Notes: generated by a model from the letters alone, not told the origin. A stretch of 64,000 bases of DNA from Glandiceps talaboti (GCF_964340395.1 NC_135557.1:5671216-5735215); one strand, 5' to 3'; shown: positions 35,625-47,282, counted from the stretch's first letter. Numbers and translations are program-made.

Positions 35625-37750
35625 ACTAACATCCTTGTACATGGTACTCTCTAGAATTTCTTTGAAACTTGTATTTTAGTACCCATTATGTCATAATGTT
35701 TTTTACATCATATCTTATCTGTGTACCATTACTAATAGTTGCTACATACACACTCTACTTCAGTAGAGACTGGTTTAGTAGAGTTCTTTGAGAAGGTAGA
35801 TGTGGCAATTTCTTGTTGGTTCATTTGGTTATACTGATGAGAGCAACCAACTCTTTCTCATTTTCTGGTGTTCAGTGCTATTCGCCATCAGTAATCCTCA
35901 ACATGCTGTTCTCTAAACCTTGGTGCTCGTTTAAAACAAGCCCTGTTATTCATTGCTCCTGTCCTTGTCACAAATCTGGTCATCTACAAATACCATTTCC
36001 AGTCAAAAACCTCATTCTTCTTCCTAGACTTCTCATCCCAGATGCTTGCTCAGCACTGACTGAAAAATAAAAAAGAATAACATTGTCAGTAATATTCAAA
36101 GTACACATTAGTTAGTGTATACTATAGTAACTTTGCTTAGTAACATTTATAAAGTTCTGCAAAGTATCCATTGTAGAATACTTTAAGTTTATCAACCTGG
36201 CTCTTTACTTTTAGATTCTTTATTTACCCCATGCAATCTGAGCTTACGGTGTACTTTATTTAGCACTGTAACTCACTTGTCAAACACTGAATGGTAAGGT
36301 ACATTGTATATCATATGATATGTTAGGTTTTTCACAATAACGTGACCCTGAATCGGAGTGGAGATCTCTTGATTAGTTGCATCAAGACAATTTTATCATC
36401 AAATGTAAACATCAATATTGAGTCAGATGATGTATTCATCAGAAGAAAAAATAAACATTGGTTTTGCAATAAAATGATAAAAGTGATGCAACATCACTTA
36501 CAATTTACATTTTACTTCACTAAACATCTTTTGCAAGTAAATTGTTCAGCTCAAATGAGAGAGAAACCTACATTGTAGTTATGTATTAAGAATATATTTT
36601 TGATCCTGTTTATACATGATGTGCATGTACAAAATGTATGTATATGAGTAAAACTGTTTGGAAGCAGACCATCACCATATCATCTATTTGAGATTACACT
36701 ATGCACTCAAAAGCCATTTAGAACAAAAAAATGTGGAATATATATAACTGTGGTCGTTCTATGTTACAAGTCAACGTATGTCTCAGTGACTGGTTTTGCA
36801 GTGTTCAAAATATTAGCCAAAACTTTCAAAATTGCCATTGCTGTCCGCAATGTTTCTTTGATATTACTGGCACTGGTAAATAATTTTATTTTTCAATATT
36901 TTTCTTCATTCAGTTGGAAAGTACTTGTAAACTCTGGGTTGTCACTACCTATCACTCGGCCGAAAAATACTCGGCTAGTAACTCGTACTGACAATGACAC
37001 CTTTGGTTACTCCTATTTTCCTTGGATGAATGAAGAATAATGTAGGTTTAACATCTAATTGTACATGTTACGTATCCCCAAAACAGTAAAAATCTATTTA
37101 CACCAATTCAGCAAGTCTTCATAGCACACACAGTCCCCTCCCCCTTGTGAAATGACTTTGGATGGAGACATGATTTAACCCTCTTCCTGCCAAGCCTCTC
37201 CATCCGTTAAGTGGTTACAAATGTAAGTCAAGGAAATAGTTGATTGGGAAACTGCCAGCGTTAGGCTTTTTCCCCACGTTACTGTCACTCTGGCAGGGTC
37301 ACCCACTCAACACGAGAAAAATAGTCACTTGTGGGAGGAAAGGGGGAATATTTTCATGTATCAAAGATATTCCTCGCCTTGACTGTTTATTGCTGCCAGT
37401 AGTTTTGACTAACTTGTCCCCTCCATATCTTTGTCAGTCAGGGTTCAACTCACGGCAGTCAGTGGCTGTCGGGCCTGGCCGCCACCCACAATTGCCGACC
37501 TTGACTCGGAGGTTGTCGACTGTACAGTAACTACTTGACATGCATTTTTCTCTCTCCCCTTGTGTTGATGCATCATTGTCACCTAAGTTTTCTGCCCACA
37601 TGAGCCTACTGACTTAAAAGACAATGAAGTATAAAAATGTTTTTGAGAAAAGAACAATGTATACGACAATTCATTACAACAATAACAAATACTTGACTAT
37701 TTACAAAGACGAAGTGTGAACTGACCACAGCTGACACTATACATTGCATA
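35625..37750. other. Transposon interior, nothing recognised
   Basis: Several 80-100 codon frames exist on the + strand (35813-36070, 36750-37040, 37240-37530), but none resembles a family I know. A weak tRNA-like box B (minus strand, GAGTTGAACCC near 37445) is not enough to call a SINE. Confidence 0.35.
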
Positions 37751-37756
37751 TCTGCA

Positions 37757-40170
37757 CCAGTGTTCTCCCCAGGGGGTTTTCATGTATCGGCCCAATATCC
37801 TTTAATTTACGCCGATACATGATCAGTTGTCCCGATACGCTATCGGATTGCTTAGGGTACGGTAAATTGCACGTTGACACTACACTGTTCATCTGTCACT
37901 CCGTCAGCTGACACCTTTGTTGTTTTCAATGTATACTCGCAACGTTTGTATTGATCCTTCACACATAAGCGACAAGTAAAACTAAAGAGTTTCTAATCAG
38001 TTCAAAGGACTATTCAACCCTCTAACACTACCAGACTGATTTCATTGCAGTTTGCCGTCAGTATTGTTTTCGATGGGAATAACCTGTGTAAACCCGCTAA
38101 TGGTAGTGTGATTCACACTGTGGTACAGGCTTTCGGTAAATCAAAGGCAAAACCAGCCTATTCATAACATCGGTTCGGCAGTAGAAACATGTCGGAACTG
38201 ACAGATTTTCTATAAAACCAAAAAATCAAACGATGTCATGCCATTTTGCTATGATTCTTACGTTATGGTATAAAACTTCGACAAACACATGAAGTCAGCA
38301 TTCAGTGTCTCGTTCTATGACTAACACCAAGTATGTTTCAACCCAAGAGTGATTTGCGTAGTTGGTTTACTCCCATGCTGTGAAGAAAGTTGAACAGACT
38401 AATGTATCTTTCGATAAAGTGGCGATGTTATCTCCAATTATCAGTTTCATATAGTTCAGTTTTACTCTGTAAACACTTTCAGTTTGTAGTTTGACATTGT
38501 AGACTGATACATCATATGACTACGATGAAAGTATGGATTTTCTAATATGGTGGCCATGACGTTACAAACTATCGCGAGTTTTTGAAGTCCTCAATAGTGA
38601 AGTATAGTAAGTCTCATGTATCACGAAATTTCGGACTAACACGATGACTGGTAGCTGAAAAATAAGATCAGACTGCTGATGTACAGGTTCGTTGGGGCCC
38701 ACACGAGTGGAAAATCACTCTCGTGGATTTTAATTTGCACCAGAGGTAGGCATGCCCTGCATATTGTATGCCTATTGAAAAGAATAGTGACTGCAAAATT
38801 CAATTAAATCAGTCTGGTAGTGGTAGAGGGTTGAATAGTCGTTTGAACAAATTAGAAACTCTTTAGTTTTACTTGCCGTTTATGTTTGAAGGATCAATAC
38901 AAATGTTGCAAATATACATTGAAAACAACAAAGGCGTCAGCTGACAGAGTGACAGATGGACATCAACCAATCTGATTAAAATCCGATGTAGATGTCAGCT
39001 AATCGTTCATTGTTATTTTACCTTCGTTATTTTGCCTGGATTGACCTTCGCAGTACATGTTTACATTTTTATTCTGATCGCCTCCTCTACACCTGAACTG
39101 GCGCCCATGCCCACGCCGTTCTGCTAAGTGAGCCACACAGCCAATCAGGTTCCATCTTACTGAAGTACTATGGACATTGTCACGGGGACATGCATTGAAT
39201 ATCAACAAACAACATGGCATTACTTGTGCACATGGGCAACTGACAACGTACAAAGTATTTGAACTGTAAACAATTCAGTGACTGTATTACCGTATATGTA
39301 CAGTAATTAAAGAATTCTTGTTTAGATGCATTTCGTCTTATCTACATGTACATGTTAGTTACATTCGAACACGTTTCCCGGGTAGTGTTCATGTTCATCT
39401 CAGCGAACGTGTGCGAATTCTCTGTAGTACTCCTCTCCTCGAACGTAAAGTAGTCATGAAATATTGTACGATTCATAGAAATATTTGCCACAGTTGTGCT
39501 ATATGAACTCAGAAATGGGGAAATCTAAGAAATAATTTATAAAAAACGTCCTTATCATGAAAATTTTGGTTGCTTTGTATGTGTACACTATAAACTGTGT
39601 GTGTGTCCCCAGACGTTCTGTCTCACAAGCTTCTATAACAATTACAGAGTATGTGTTCATCCTAGTACACGTTTACATGATAAAGCTATGTTCGAATGTA
39701 TTCAGACGATATGTATAGAGGTACATGTACCATCAAATTACATTTAAATATACTAATACAATCATTGAATTTGTTTACAGTTGTCATTTTGTAGTGACCG
39801 TGTCCGTTTGTAGTTTCATTCGATCCTAATGTAAGGTCACTTTTGATTGGCTACCAGCACGGGCTAGCTAGAATGGTGTGGGCATGGGTGCCAGTTCAGA
39901 TGTATATGTACGTAGAGGAGGCGATCAGGATAAACACGTAAACATGTACCATGAAGGACAATCCAGGCAAAATAACGAAGAAATAGCAATGAATGATTAG
40001 CCAACATCTACATCGGATTTTAATCAGTTTGAATGTCAACATGCAATTTACCGAACTCTAAACAATTGAATCTGATTGCGTATTGGGACAACTGATCACG
40101 TATTGACGAAAATTAAAGGATATCGGGCCCAATACATGTACACGAAAACCCTCTGGGGAGAACACTGGAT
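37757..40170. mobile_element. Long-inverted-repeat element with CAGTGTTCTCCCC termini, outer element of a nested pair
   Basis: The left end CCAGTGTTCTCCCCAGGGGG (about 37760) continues GGTTTTCATGTATCGGCCC and GATCAGTTGTCCCGATACGC. All of this is inverted at 40020-40166, ending CTCTGGGGAGAACACTGG. The left arm resumes after a nested insertion at about 38968-39190 (GATTAAAATCCGATGTAGAT, then TTATTTTGCCTGGATTG, then GATCGCCTCCTCTAC), matched by 39845-40025. The reconstructed arms are about 350-400 bp. CAGTG-type tips suit a hAT-like or other TIR transposon, but no 8-bp duplication is seen, so classification is open. No transposase is recognised. Confidence 0.7.
37885..38965. mobile_element. Foldback element nested inside the long-inverted-repeat element
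   Basis: The arm at 37885-38045 (CATCTGTCACTCCGTCAGCT ... CTAGTAA-like ... CCAGACTGATTT) is nearly identical, inverted, to 38808-38958 (CAGTCTGGTAGTGGTAGAGG ... GTCAGCTGACAGAGTGACAG). This gives ~155 bp arms and a ~760 bp loop. It interrupts the left arm of the outer element between GCACGTTGAC and CTGATTAAAATCC, while the uninterrupted right arm reads through the equivalent point. It is therefore the younger insertion. Confidence 0.7.
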
Positions 40171-40174
40171 CAGA

Positions 40175-41635
40175 TCTGGTGCTGACAATCAGCTGTTCCC
40201 CTAACAGATTTGGATGTACATGTATATTCAAATGAGCATTTCAATACATATTTGTATCTCTCTCTACATGTACTTGAAAGTGTTGCATTTCAAGTAAGTC
40301 CATAGATTTATTTTGTGTTGTTTCCAAAATAACTCTTCTTTTGAATGTTCAGTTTTAGTGTTGTTGCAAAATTCTTTTAATGTTTTGCCTATATCAAAGA
40401 TTTTGTATCAAAAGGTTTTTGTGTGATAAAAATGTGTACTTTATCTTGTCTGCATACCATTCACCAGGTTACACCCCCATTGAAAATGGTCTGCTCCAAG
40501 CCTAATGTAAAACATAATTTGCATAAAATACATGTACTTACTTCAAAAATCGCCGAAAATCCAAAGAGGTAACTCTTGCATTCCAAATCCCAACAGTCCT
40601 CATTCCCTTATAGCTTATGTGGTCAGACAAGCATTAATACAACCATTATGCACAGTCCATATTCACTGCAAGTAGAACCTCACGATGGTCGATGGCTGGC
40701 TCGGTCGAGTCAGATCTGACCAGCCACACAAAGCGATCATGGCAGGTCGCGGGTCGATATTCTGTCCCATGTGGTTTGAGTGAGGCCCATATAGTATCCA
40801 GTTATGGTTCATAATCGTGGTCATAGAAGTGACTGGTTGTTTCTCCGTGAAATCTGCTCAAACTTGAGGTAAAACAGGCTAAGCACAACTTGGAAAATGC
40901 ACCAGTATTTGAAATGACGCGGTACGATACGAATTGCATTATGGGGACTATACCATTATGTGAAGGGGGTGAATAGAATGAAAAGTGACTTTGAAGCTTA
41001 ATACGTGACTTTGTTATTATACTGAGTCTGCACTTGACCATAACATCTTTAATTGTTCACCTTGTCATGTTTCTGTTTAGGATTTATACATTCTTTTTTG
41101 CATGTTGTTCTAAAAATAACCATATGGCCAAGTAACCCCCTGGCCAAGGAGTGATGTACGAAAACAACCACATGAATGCGAAGAAAACATGATTTTATTA
41201 TTTACCAACACCTAAACAGAAGTTCCTGAAATAAAGATATCTTTTTTTCCATTTGTTATGTCGTTACGACTATGTACTTGACAAAAGCACACGTCAACCA
41301 ATTTCTTACGACTTGGATGATAAGCACACAGCGTTTACACTTATTATAGTTTAGACAGACATTACTTCATTTACTTGTGCCTGCAATTCTCGGTTTTAAA
41401 ACATCCAACATAGCTTTGAAGCAAATTCTGGGCTTTTTGAAATGAGTAAAAGTTATTTCAATAACTGCTAAAGCAAACTATCTATTTCTGGTCTCTTTTG
41501 CTGTATCTGGTAACGGCCAATGACAATGTTAACTTTGTTCGTACTCGAAAACCGTACGTAAAACTGGGCTGCATCTTTTTCCAATTCTCTGTTTCTTTTT
41601 CACATTTGCGTGCAGTCTATCCCGTACCGTTTCCC
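40175..41635. other. Transposon interior, nothing recognised
   Basis: Non-coding in appearance; no repeats or terminal structures are seen. Confidence 0.35.
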
Positions 41636-41639
41636 TCTA

Positions 41640-41682
41640 TACATACATACATACATACATACATACATACATACATACATAC
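41640..41682. repeat. (CATA)n microsatellite
   Basis: About 11 perfect CATA units, 40 bp upstream of the leucine-rich-repeat fragment. Confidence 0.97.
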
Positions 41683-41718
41683 TTATATACATTACACGCA
41701 CGCACACATGCAGTCCGC

Positions 41719-41933
41719 AACCTTGGCGAAGTAAACGTGTTTGGAAACAAAATATCCGACATATCCACCGAGATATACAGCAACCGATGCCTTGTTTCGC
41801 TGAATCTATCCAACAAAAAGTTAGTCAGATTACCGACATCGCTATGTTAGATCTAGGTAAGCTTGGTGATCTGAATTTAAGAGGGAACAACCTGCGAGAG
41901 TCACCTAGGATAGGGAAGTTTGCGAGAAGGGTA
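41719..41933 (+). pseudogene. Leucine-rich-repeat coding fragment, frameshifted
   Basis: Frame 1 (41719-41850) reads NLGEVNVFGNKISDISTEIY, then SNRCLVSLNLSNKKLVRLPT and SLC before a stop. After a frame change near 41845 the next repeat follows (LGKLGDLNLRGNNLRESPR, then IGKFARR). The spacing and the LxxLNLSxNxLxxLP signature are those of typical ~23-residue leucine-rich repeats. Two to three repeats are present, without a recognisable N- or C-terminal domain, and a frameshift plus stop break them. A 5' splice-site-like CTACAG|GTAACA lies at 42025-42034. It lies inside the CACTA-like element, so it could be a captured host gene fragment; it could also be a remnant of a resident gene. Confidence 0.6.
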
Positions 41934-42299
41934 TCCAAGTAGTCCGTGGATTCCAGACGAAGCAGCGACGACATACATCGCCGAAGAAAAATGTCCCGCC
42001 TCCACACGACCCCTTACCACTACAGGTAACAAATTATCCACTTAGACGGGATTTGTTTGTTACTGTGTGTTATGATAACTTCACATCAAGGGAACCTAGA
42101 CCTGGTTTTATAAGAGACAGAGGTATACATTTCTACTCATTTAAAAAAATAAATAAATAAATACATTTTCATAGAAAATCAAAACCTTTCAGCGAAAGTT
42201 CTGAGAATTGAAAACTCGCTCAAAATGTTTCATTACATGACGTTACATTTGGTAACAGATGTATTTACGGTCACGTGAGTTTTTTCTGGATACACAAGC

Positions 42300-42341
42300 A
42301 CAAAGTCAGATACACATACATGCATACATGCATACATACAT

Positions 42342-42381
<40 letters not shown>

Positions 42382-42395
42382 ACACACACACACAG
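42300..42395. repeat. (CATA)n-(CA)n compound microsatellite beside a Penelope-like terminus
   Basis: CATA/CATG units at about 42315-42358 pass into (CA)n to about 42392. The Penelope-like terminal sequence starts about 25 bp further on, as at 16.58 kb. Confidence 0.95.
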
Positions 42396-42399
42396 TTAT

Positions 42400-42890
42400 A
42401 CAGTCCGAATAAATAATTACAATCCGACGTTTCGAATCAAAATTCTTTATCAATGATATCAAGGCACGATATACAGCAGGAACAACCCGACTGTACATGG
42501 AAAAGAACGACACCACGCGAGTATTTATCAACGGTAGGGTACGACAAAAATATTTAAAAGTATGCGCACCAAAAAGAAGTTCCCTTTAGAGCACGCTTGA
42601 AAGATAGAATAAGCGTAGTTAGATATTAGGGAATGATGTAAATAATCTAATAATTCCACGGGGATCCAGGGTTCCAAGACGAAAAATTATTTCCTCCTCC
42701 TCCTTCAACATCATTGTATGTTTGGCCTAGGGACTCTGACTGCAATAAAGTGACTATATGGAATTGTAATAGTACATGCTTGCTGTATGACGAACACGGG
42801 GTCACTGAATGTAAAAAAAAACTTTCAATGACCCAAAACGCAATGTCATCAATTGTGTAGGGCACCATCAAAACTTGCATATGCAATATA
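42400..42890 (-). pseudogene. Penelope-like element: GIY-YIG C-terminus and terminal sequence
   Basis: On the minus strand from about 42890 the translation contains TIDDIAFWVIESF. After a frame change it gives KEEEEIIFRLGTLDPRGI, ending at a stop near 42606. These match the end of the GIY-YIG endonuclease domain of Penelope-like polyproteins, where an 'I/LDD..F.VIE' segment and a terminal 'E..WI..LGTL.P.G' motif are usual. Downstream come an untranslated region and TTCGAAACGTCGGAT (42424-42438), shared with the element at 16.6 kb, then the microsatellite. RT sequence is missing, so this is a 5'-truncated, decayed copy. Confidence 0.7.
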
Positions 42891-42916
42891 TTCGGTTTTT
42901 GTAAGTTTGTATGTGT

Positions 42917-42918
42917 AT

Positions 42919-42947
<29 letters not shown>
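42917..42947. repeat. (GT)n microsatellite
   Basis: About 14 GT dinucleotides with one TATG interruption. Confidence 0.93.
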
Positions 42948-42949
<2 letters not shown>

Positions 42950-42952
<3 letters not shown>

Positions 42953-44390
42953 TTTGTTTCTTTTTTGTTTGTTCGTTTGCTTGTTTACATGTTGTTTTTC
43001 CGTCAGCGGTGAGCGGTTTTACCTTTTCTTTACTGAAAACAATCTCGAGCATATGCAGACGTGACATCACTGTTTACCATCTTAAGTTCACGGGAATTCT
43101 AGAGAGAAACGGTGTCCGATACCACTATGGTCTCCCCATTAATACTAGCCATTGAAGAACATTCATTTGAAATACCAGCTGTAGACTTACAACAGATCGG
43201 TTCTGCTGTCATATTCGTGCTGGTCCATGTACATTTCCAGGACACAGTTCCAGGACACAATGCAGTGCTCCAGGGCCGGCCTGACGACCCAGTATAAAAG
43301 AGCGTTCCATTTATCTAATACGTTTTAATTAATGGTCATTATCTTACATTTCCTTTAAACTAGACTGCACTTAAAACTGCAACACTGTATCTGTTTTTCT
43401 ATGTATAAGCTAACCGCAAGTTGTATGTATCCAGGACGGCAGCAGAGTATGCATGGCCGCGAGGCAGGCGATCGAACGTTTTACTCCAATGTTAATGATA
43501 ATAATACATAGCAGTTTTATATACATTGTAGTGTAGAGAAAAAGTCTGAAAAATAGTTGGTCAAGCAACTAATCGAGTTCAGTTTTCATTTGTTTTAATT
43601 CACCATCACATCCATTAATCAATACGAAACGCTGATGAGAAGTCACAGGCTGAAGTTTTCGTCTTTTCGGCGAAGGTGTATTGCTTGTATCTAAGTTGTT
43701 TTTTTCAACGAAACTAACATTATGATGGAAAATTTTATCAGTCGCACAATGTGTACGGGATATCGCGATCTAATGATGAAAGCCATAATGAGCTGACAGC
43801 TGGCCTTTAGATATTTCATTGTTGTACTGTTCTATACAATGTATATGCAAATCAAAACTTTGTTTTTAACCGGACATAGTTTTAACCATTGACGGTGATT
43901 TAACTCTTTGCAAAAGTCCAAAAGCTGTGGAGGAAAATGACACAGACGTCTGAATGATACATATCGAACATTGTAAAATGAAACGAAAACGATGTTTGGT
44001 GTGGGATATAAAAACCATTTTTGCACATCACAGAACACTAAAATATCAAATGCAAACGGATGTTTTGAGTAAGTTTTGTCATAAGTTGGACGCGATCACA
44101 TGTACAGTATTTACATTTTGATCACAGACTATCTGTGATTTGTCAAGTCGTCCACAACATTGCCGAGTAGTGCCGATTGGTACGCTTCCACGGCCGTATA
44201 ACACCAAGAAACAGTTTCTTATAATTGTCTGTGATAATACATAGTCTAGCTGCGAGACATTCGGGCATTCCTCTTACTTCCGATACGACAAGCATCTCGT
44301 ATCGGAAGAAAGCCCGAGGGCCTAGCAGCAATAGACTAACGGTGAAAAGAGAACAACTCCACACTCAGAGACATTCGACAATGGTGGCAC
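42950..44390. other. Transposon interior, nothing recognised
   Basis: Short open frames only (at most 73 codons), none recognisable. AT-rich with scattered CpG-containing patches. Confidence 0.35.
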
Positions 44391-44612
44391 GTACGTATAC
44401 GTAACGAATACGTAAAATATACAGTGTGCAAAACAAGTCTGGAAGCTGGAACAAAAGACTTAAGTGTACGCTTAGTCTACGGAACTGTAGATTTCGGCAG
44501 ACTTAATGTCTAGTATACTGTTCGTATACTTCAGTACACGAAGCGCATACGTGAGATCTGCAGATACAGTAAATTTACGTAGATTCATGTCTATTCAACT
44601 TTTTGCCCAGTG
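44391..44612. other. Right subterminal region of the CACTA-like element
   Basis: Dense in TACGTA, GTATAC and CTACG motifs in both orientations (GTACGTATACGTAACG near 44393; AAATTTACGTAGATTC near 44571), mirroring the composition of the left subterminal region. It ends with the inverted terminal repeat. Confidence 0.6.
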
Positions 44613-45375
44613 TTGATGGATATAGGGTGTATAACTCAGCCAATTATTCTACTCACAAAGCCAAGGTGAGTGTTCTACATACTTGATGGATATAGGGTGT
44701 ATAACTCAGCCATATTCTACTCACAATCCCAAGGTGAGTATTCTACATACTTGATGGATATAGGGTGTATAACTCAGCCATATTCTACTCACAAAGCCAA
44801 GGTAAGTATTCTACATACTTGATGGATATAGGGTGTATAACTCAGCCATATTCTACTCACAATCCCAAGGTGAGTATTCTACATACTTGATGGATATAGG
44901 GTGTACAACCCATGCAGCCATATTCTACTCACAAAACCAAGGTGAGTATTCTACATACTTGATGGATATAGGGTGTATAACTCAACCATATTCTACTGAT
45001 CACAATCCCAAGGTGATCGAGTATTCTACATACTTGAAGGATATAGGACGTATAACTCAGCCATATTCTACTCACAATCCCAAGGTGAGTATTCTACATA
45101 TTTGATGGATATAGGATGTATAACTCAGCCATATTCTACTCACAAAGCCAAGGTGAGTATTCTACATGTACATACTTGATGGATATAGGGTGTATAACTC
45201 AGCCATATCCTACTCACAAAGCCAAGGTAAGTATTCTACATACTTGATGGATATAGGGTGTATAACTCGACAGCCATATTCTACTCACAAAGCCAAGGTG
45301 AGTGGTTCTACATACTTGATGGATATAAGGTGTATAACTCAACCATATTCTACTGACAAGATGAGTGTGTTTTGT
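44613..45375. repeat. 68-bp minisatellite, right part (about 11 units)
   Basis: Tandem units of 68-70 bp, each with TTGATGGATATAGGGTGTAT, ACTCAGCCATATTCTACTCA and CCAAGGTGAGTATTCTACAT. Almost every unit carries AAG|GTGAGTAT, a near-perfect consensus 5' splice site; a few have AAG|GTAAGTAT. Together with 32085-32257 the array had about 13-14 units before the transposon split it. The open frames across it (YSTYLMDIG-type repeats) are repeat artefacts. Confidence 0.96.
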
Positions 45376-45685
45376 AAACTTCTTGGGTGATTATTCACTT
45401 GGTACATGTATAAAAATGCTCTGCACTGTCAGGCCTTTATTACTCACAAGGATATTGACTATGAACTGACTAGGAAAGTCTTGACAATTCTATCCACAGA
45501 TCATTTAACTATTAAAAATATGTCATCACATGTCAACAATGACATTTAGCTTCTTTTTCTTTTTTTATTCAAAGAGATCATTAATATGTAAGTTGACTTT
45601 CAATTTACAATATAATATTGAATGTGTTTTAAGTTATGGCTTTAAGAAAGGAATACTTCAATAAATCCAACTACATGGGGATTTA
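45376..45685. other. Unique spacer between two arrays
   Basis: AT-rich; nothing recognised. Confidence 0.4.
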
Positions 45686-45689
45686 AAAA

Positions 45690-46990
45690 CTAAAATCTAT
45701 CTTCACCTATTTCATAAGTATTGAGAAAGATTAGAACTGAGAAACTACAGGGAGATTTGAAGAAATCAAAAGTATTACTTATTTCTAGAGTGTTGAGATT
45801 TGAACTGAGAAACTACAGTGAGATTTGAAGACATCAAAAGTATTACTTATTACTATAGTGTTGAGATTTGAACTGAGAAACTACAGGGAGATTTGAAGAC
45901 ATCAAAAGTATTACTTATTTCTACAGTGTTGAGATTTGAACTGAGAAACTACAGTGAGATTTGAAGACATCAAAAGTATTAGTTATTTCTATAGTGTTGA
46001 GATTTGAACTGAGAAACTACAGGGAGATTTGAAGACATCAAAAGTATTACTTATTTCTAGAGTGTTGATATTTGAACTGAGAAACTACAGGGAGATTTGT
46101 AGAAATCAAAAGTATTACTTATTTCTATAGTGTTGAGATTTGAACTGAGAAACTACAGGGAGATTTGATGAAATCAAAAGTATTACTTATTTCTATAGTG
46201 TTGATATTTGAACTGAGAAACTACAGGGAGATTTGAAGACATCAAAAATATTACTTATTTCTAGAGTGTTGATATTTGAACTGAGAAACTACAGGGAGAT
46301 TTGAAGAAATCAATGATATTACTTATTTCTAGAGTGTTGATATTTGAACTGAGAAACTACAGGGAGATTTGAAGAAATCAAAAGTATTAGTTATTTCTAT
46401 AGTGTTGAGATTTGAACTGAGAAACTACAGTGAGATTTGGAGACATCAAAAGTATTACTTATTTCTATAGTGTTGAGATTTGAACTGAGAAACTACAGTG
46501 AGATTTGAAGACATCAAAAGTATTACTTATTACTGGAGTGTTGAGATTTAAACTGAGAAACTACAGTGAGATTTGAAGACATCAAAAGTATTACTTATTA
46601 CTATAGTATTGAGATTTGAACTGAGAAACTACAGGGAGATTTGAAGACATCAAAAATATTACTTATTACTATAGTGTTGAGATTTGAACTGAGAAACTAC
46701 AGGGAGATTTGAAGACATCAAAAATATTACTTATTACTATAGTGTTGAGATTTGAACTGAGAAACTACAGGGAGATTTGAAGACATCAAAAATATTACTT
46801 ATTACTATAGTGTTGAGATTTGAACTGAGAAACTACAGTGAGATTTGAAGACATCAAAAATATTACTTATTTCTATAGTGTTGATATTTGAACTGAGAAA
46901 CTACAGGGAGATTTGGAGACATCAAAAATATTACTTATTTCTATAGTGTTGAGATTTGAACTGAGAAACTACAGGGAGATTTGGATAACT
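45690..46990. repeat. 68-bp minisatellite, second type (about 19 units)
   Basis: Tandem units of 68 bp with GAACTGAGAAACTACAGGGA, GATTTGAAGACATCAAAAG and TATTACTTATTTCTATAGTG. Neighbouring units differ at a handful of recurring positions (GGGAG/GTGAG, TTTCT/TTACT), giving two or three interleaved unit types. The sequence is unrelated to the first 68-bp array. Confidence 0.97.
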
Positions 46991-47280
46991 ACAAATTATT
47001 ATCATTTGTTATTATTAATATTATTATTTAAACTTTATTACAGATGCATGGTCTAGAGAAGAACAAAAACATACAAGACAGCTTAATTTTTACATAACAG
47101 ACAAATACAAACAGAAAAAATATTACAAAATTATTACTTGATATATTCAATGATTTTAAGGAAGGTGTGTTCATTTCACTATATCATTTCACCCTTCAAT
47201 TATTTGATGATTTTATTATTACTTTCCATTGACTATGTTACAACATCATGTCTGCCTACTTCATACTTCATAACTTTTGA
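46991..47280. other. Spacer with an ATT-rich patch
   Basis: An ATTATT-rich segment at 46995-47030 is followed by about 250 bp of AT-rich DNA with no recognised feature. Confidence 0.4.
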
Positions 47281-47282
47281 TA

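Larger units (their letters stand above)
32258..44612. mobile_element. ~12.36 kb CACTA/EnSpm (CMC)-like DNA transposon inserted in a minisatellite
   Basis: The left end reads CACTGGGCAAAAAAGTTGA (32258). The right end, on the opposite strand, reads CACTGGGCAAAAAGTTGA (ending at 44612): an inverted terminal repeat of about 18 bp beginning CACTG. The 3-bp TTG directly flanks both ends (32255-32257 and 44613-44615). Deleting one TTG and the insert joins CTACATACTTG to ATGGATATAGGG, exactly the normal minisatellite unit. CACTA/EnSpm elements have CACTA/G termini, 3-bp duplications and subterminal repeats; short motifs such as CTACGTA and GTATAC recur in both subterminal regions. I recognise no transposase, so the copy looks non-autonomous or too decayed or intron-split to see. 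The interior carries other mobile elements and a gene fragment. Confidence 0.8.

Noticed and set aside
36750-37040. Possible exon on either strand
   Set aside because: The antisense translation has a fairly protein-like stretch, but stops, lack of splice sites and no recognisable family left no support.
37420-37500. Second tRNA-derived SINE on the minus strand
   Set aside because: Only a weak box B-like GAGTTGAACCC and a poor box A; no tail or body shared with the SINE at 8.2 kb.
44833-45390. Repeated peptide frame with YSTYLMDIGCITQPYST-type units
   Set aside because: Follows the 68-bp minisatellite. Unit length is not a multiple of 3 and the frame persists only through indels; no coding signature.
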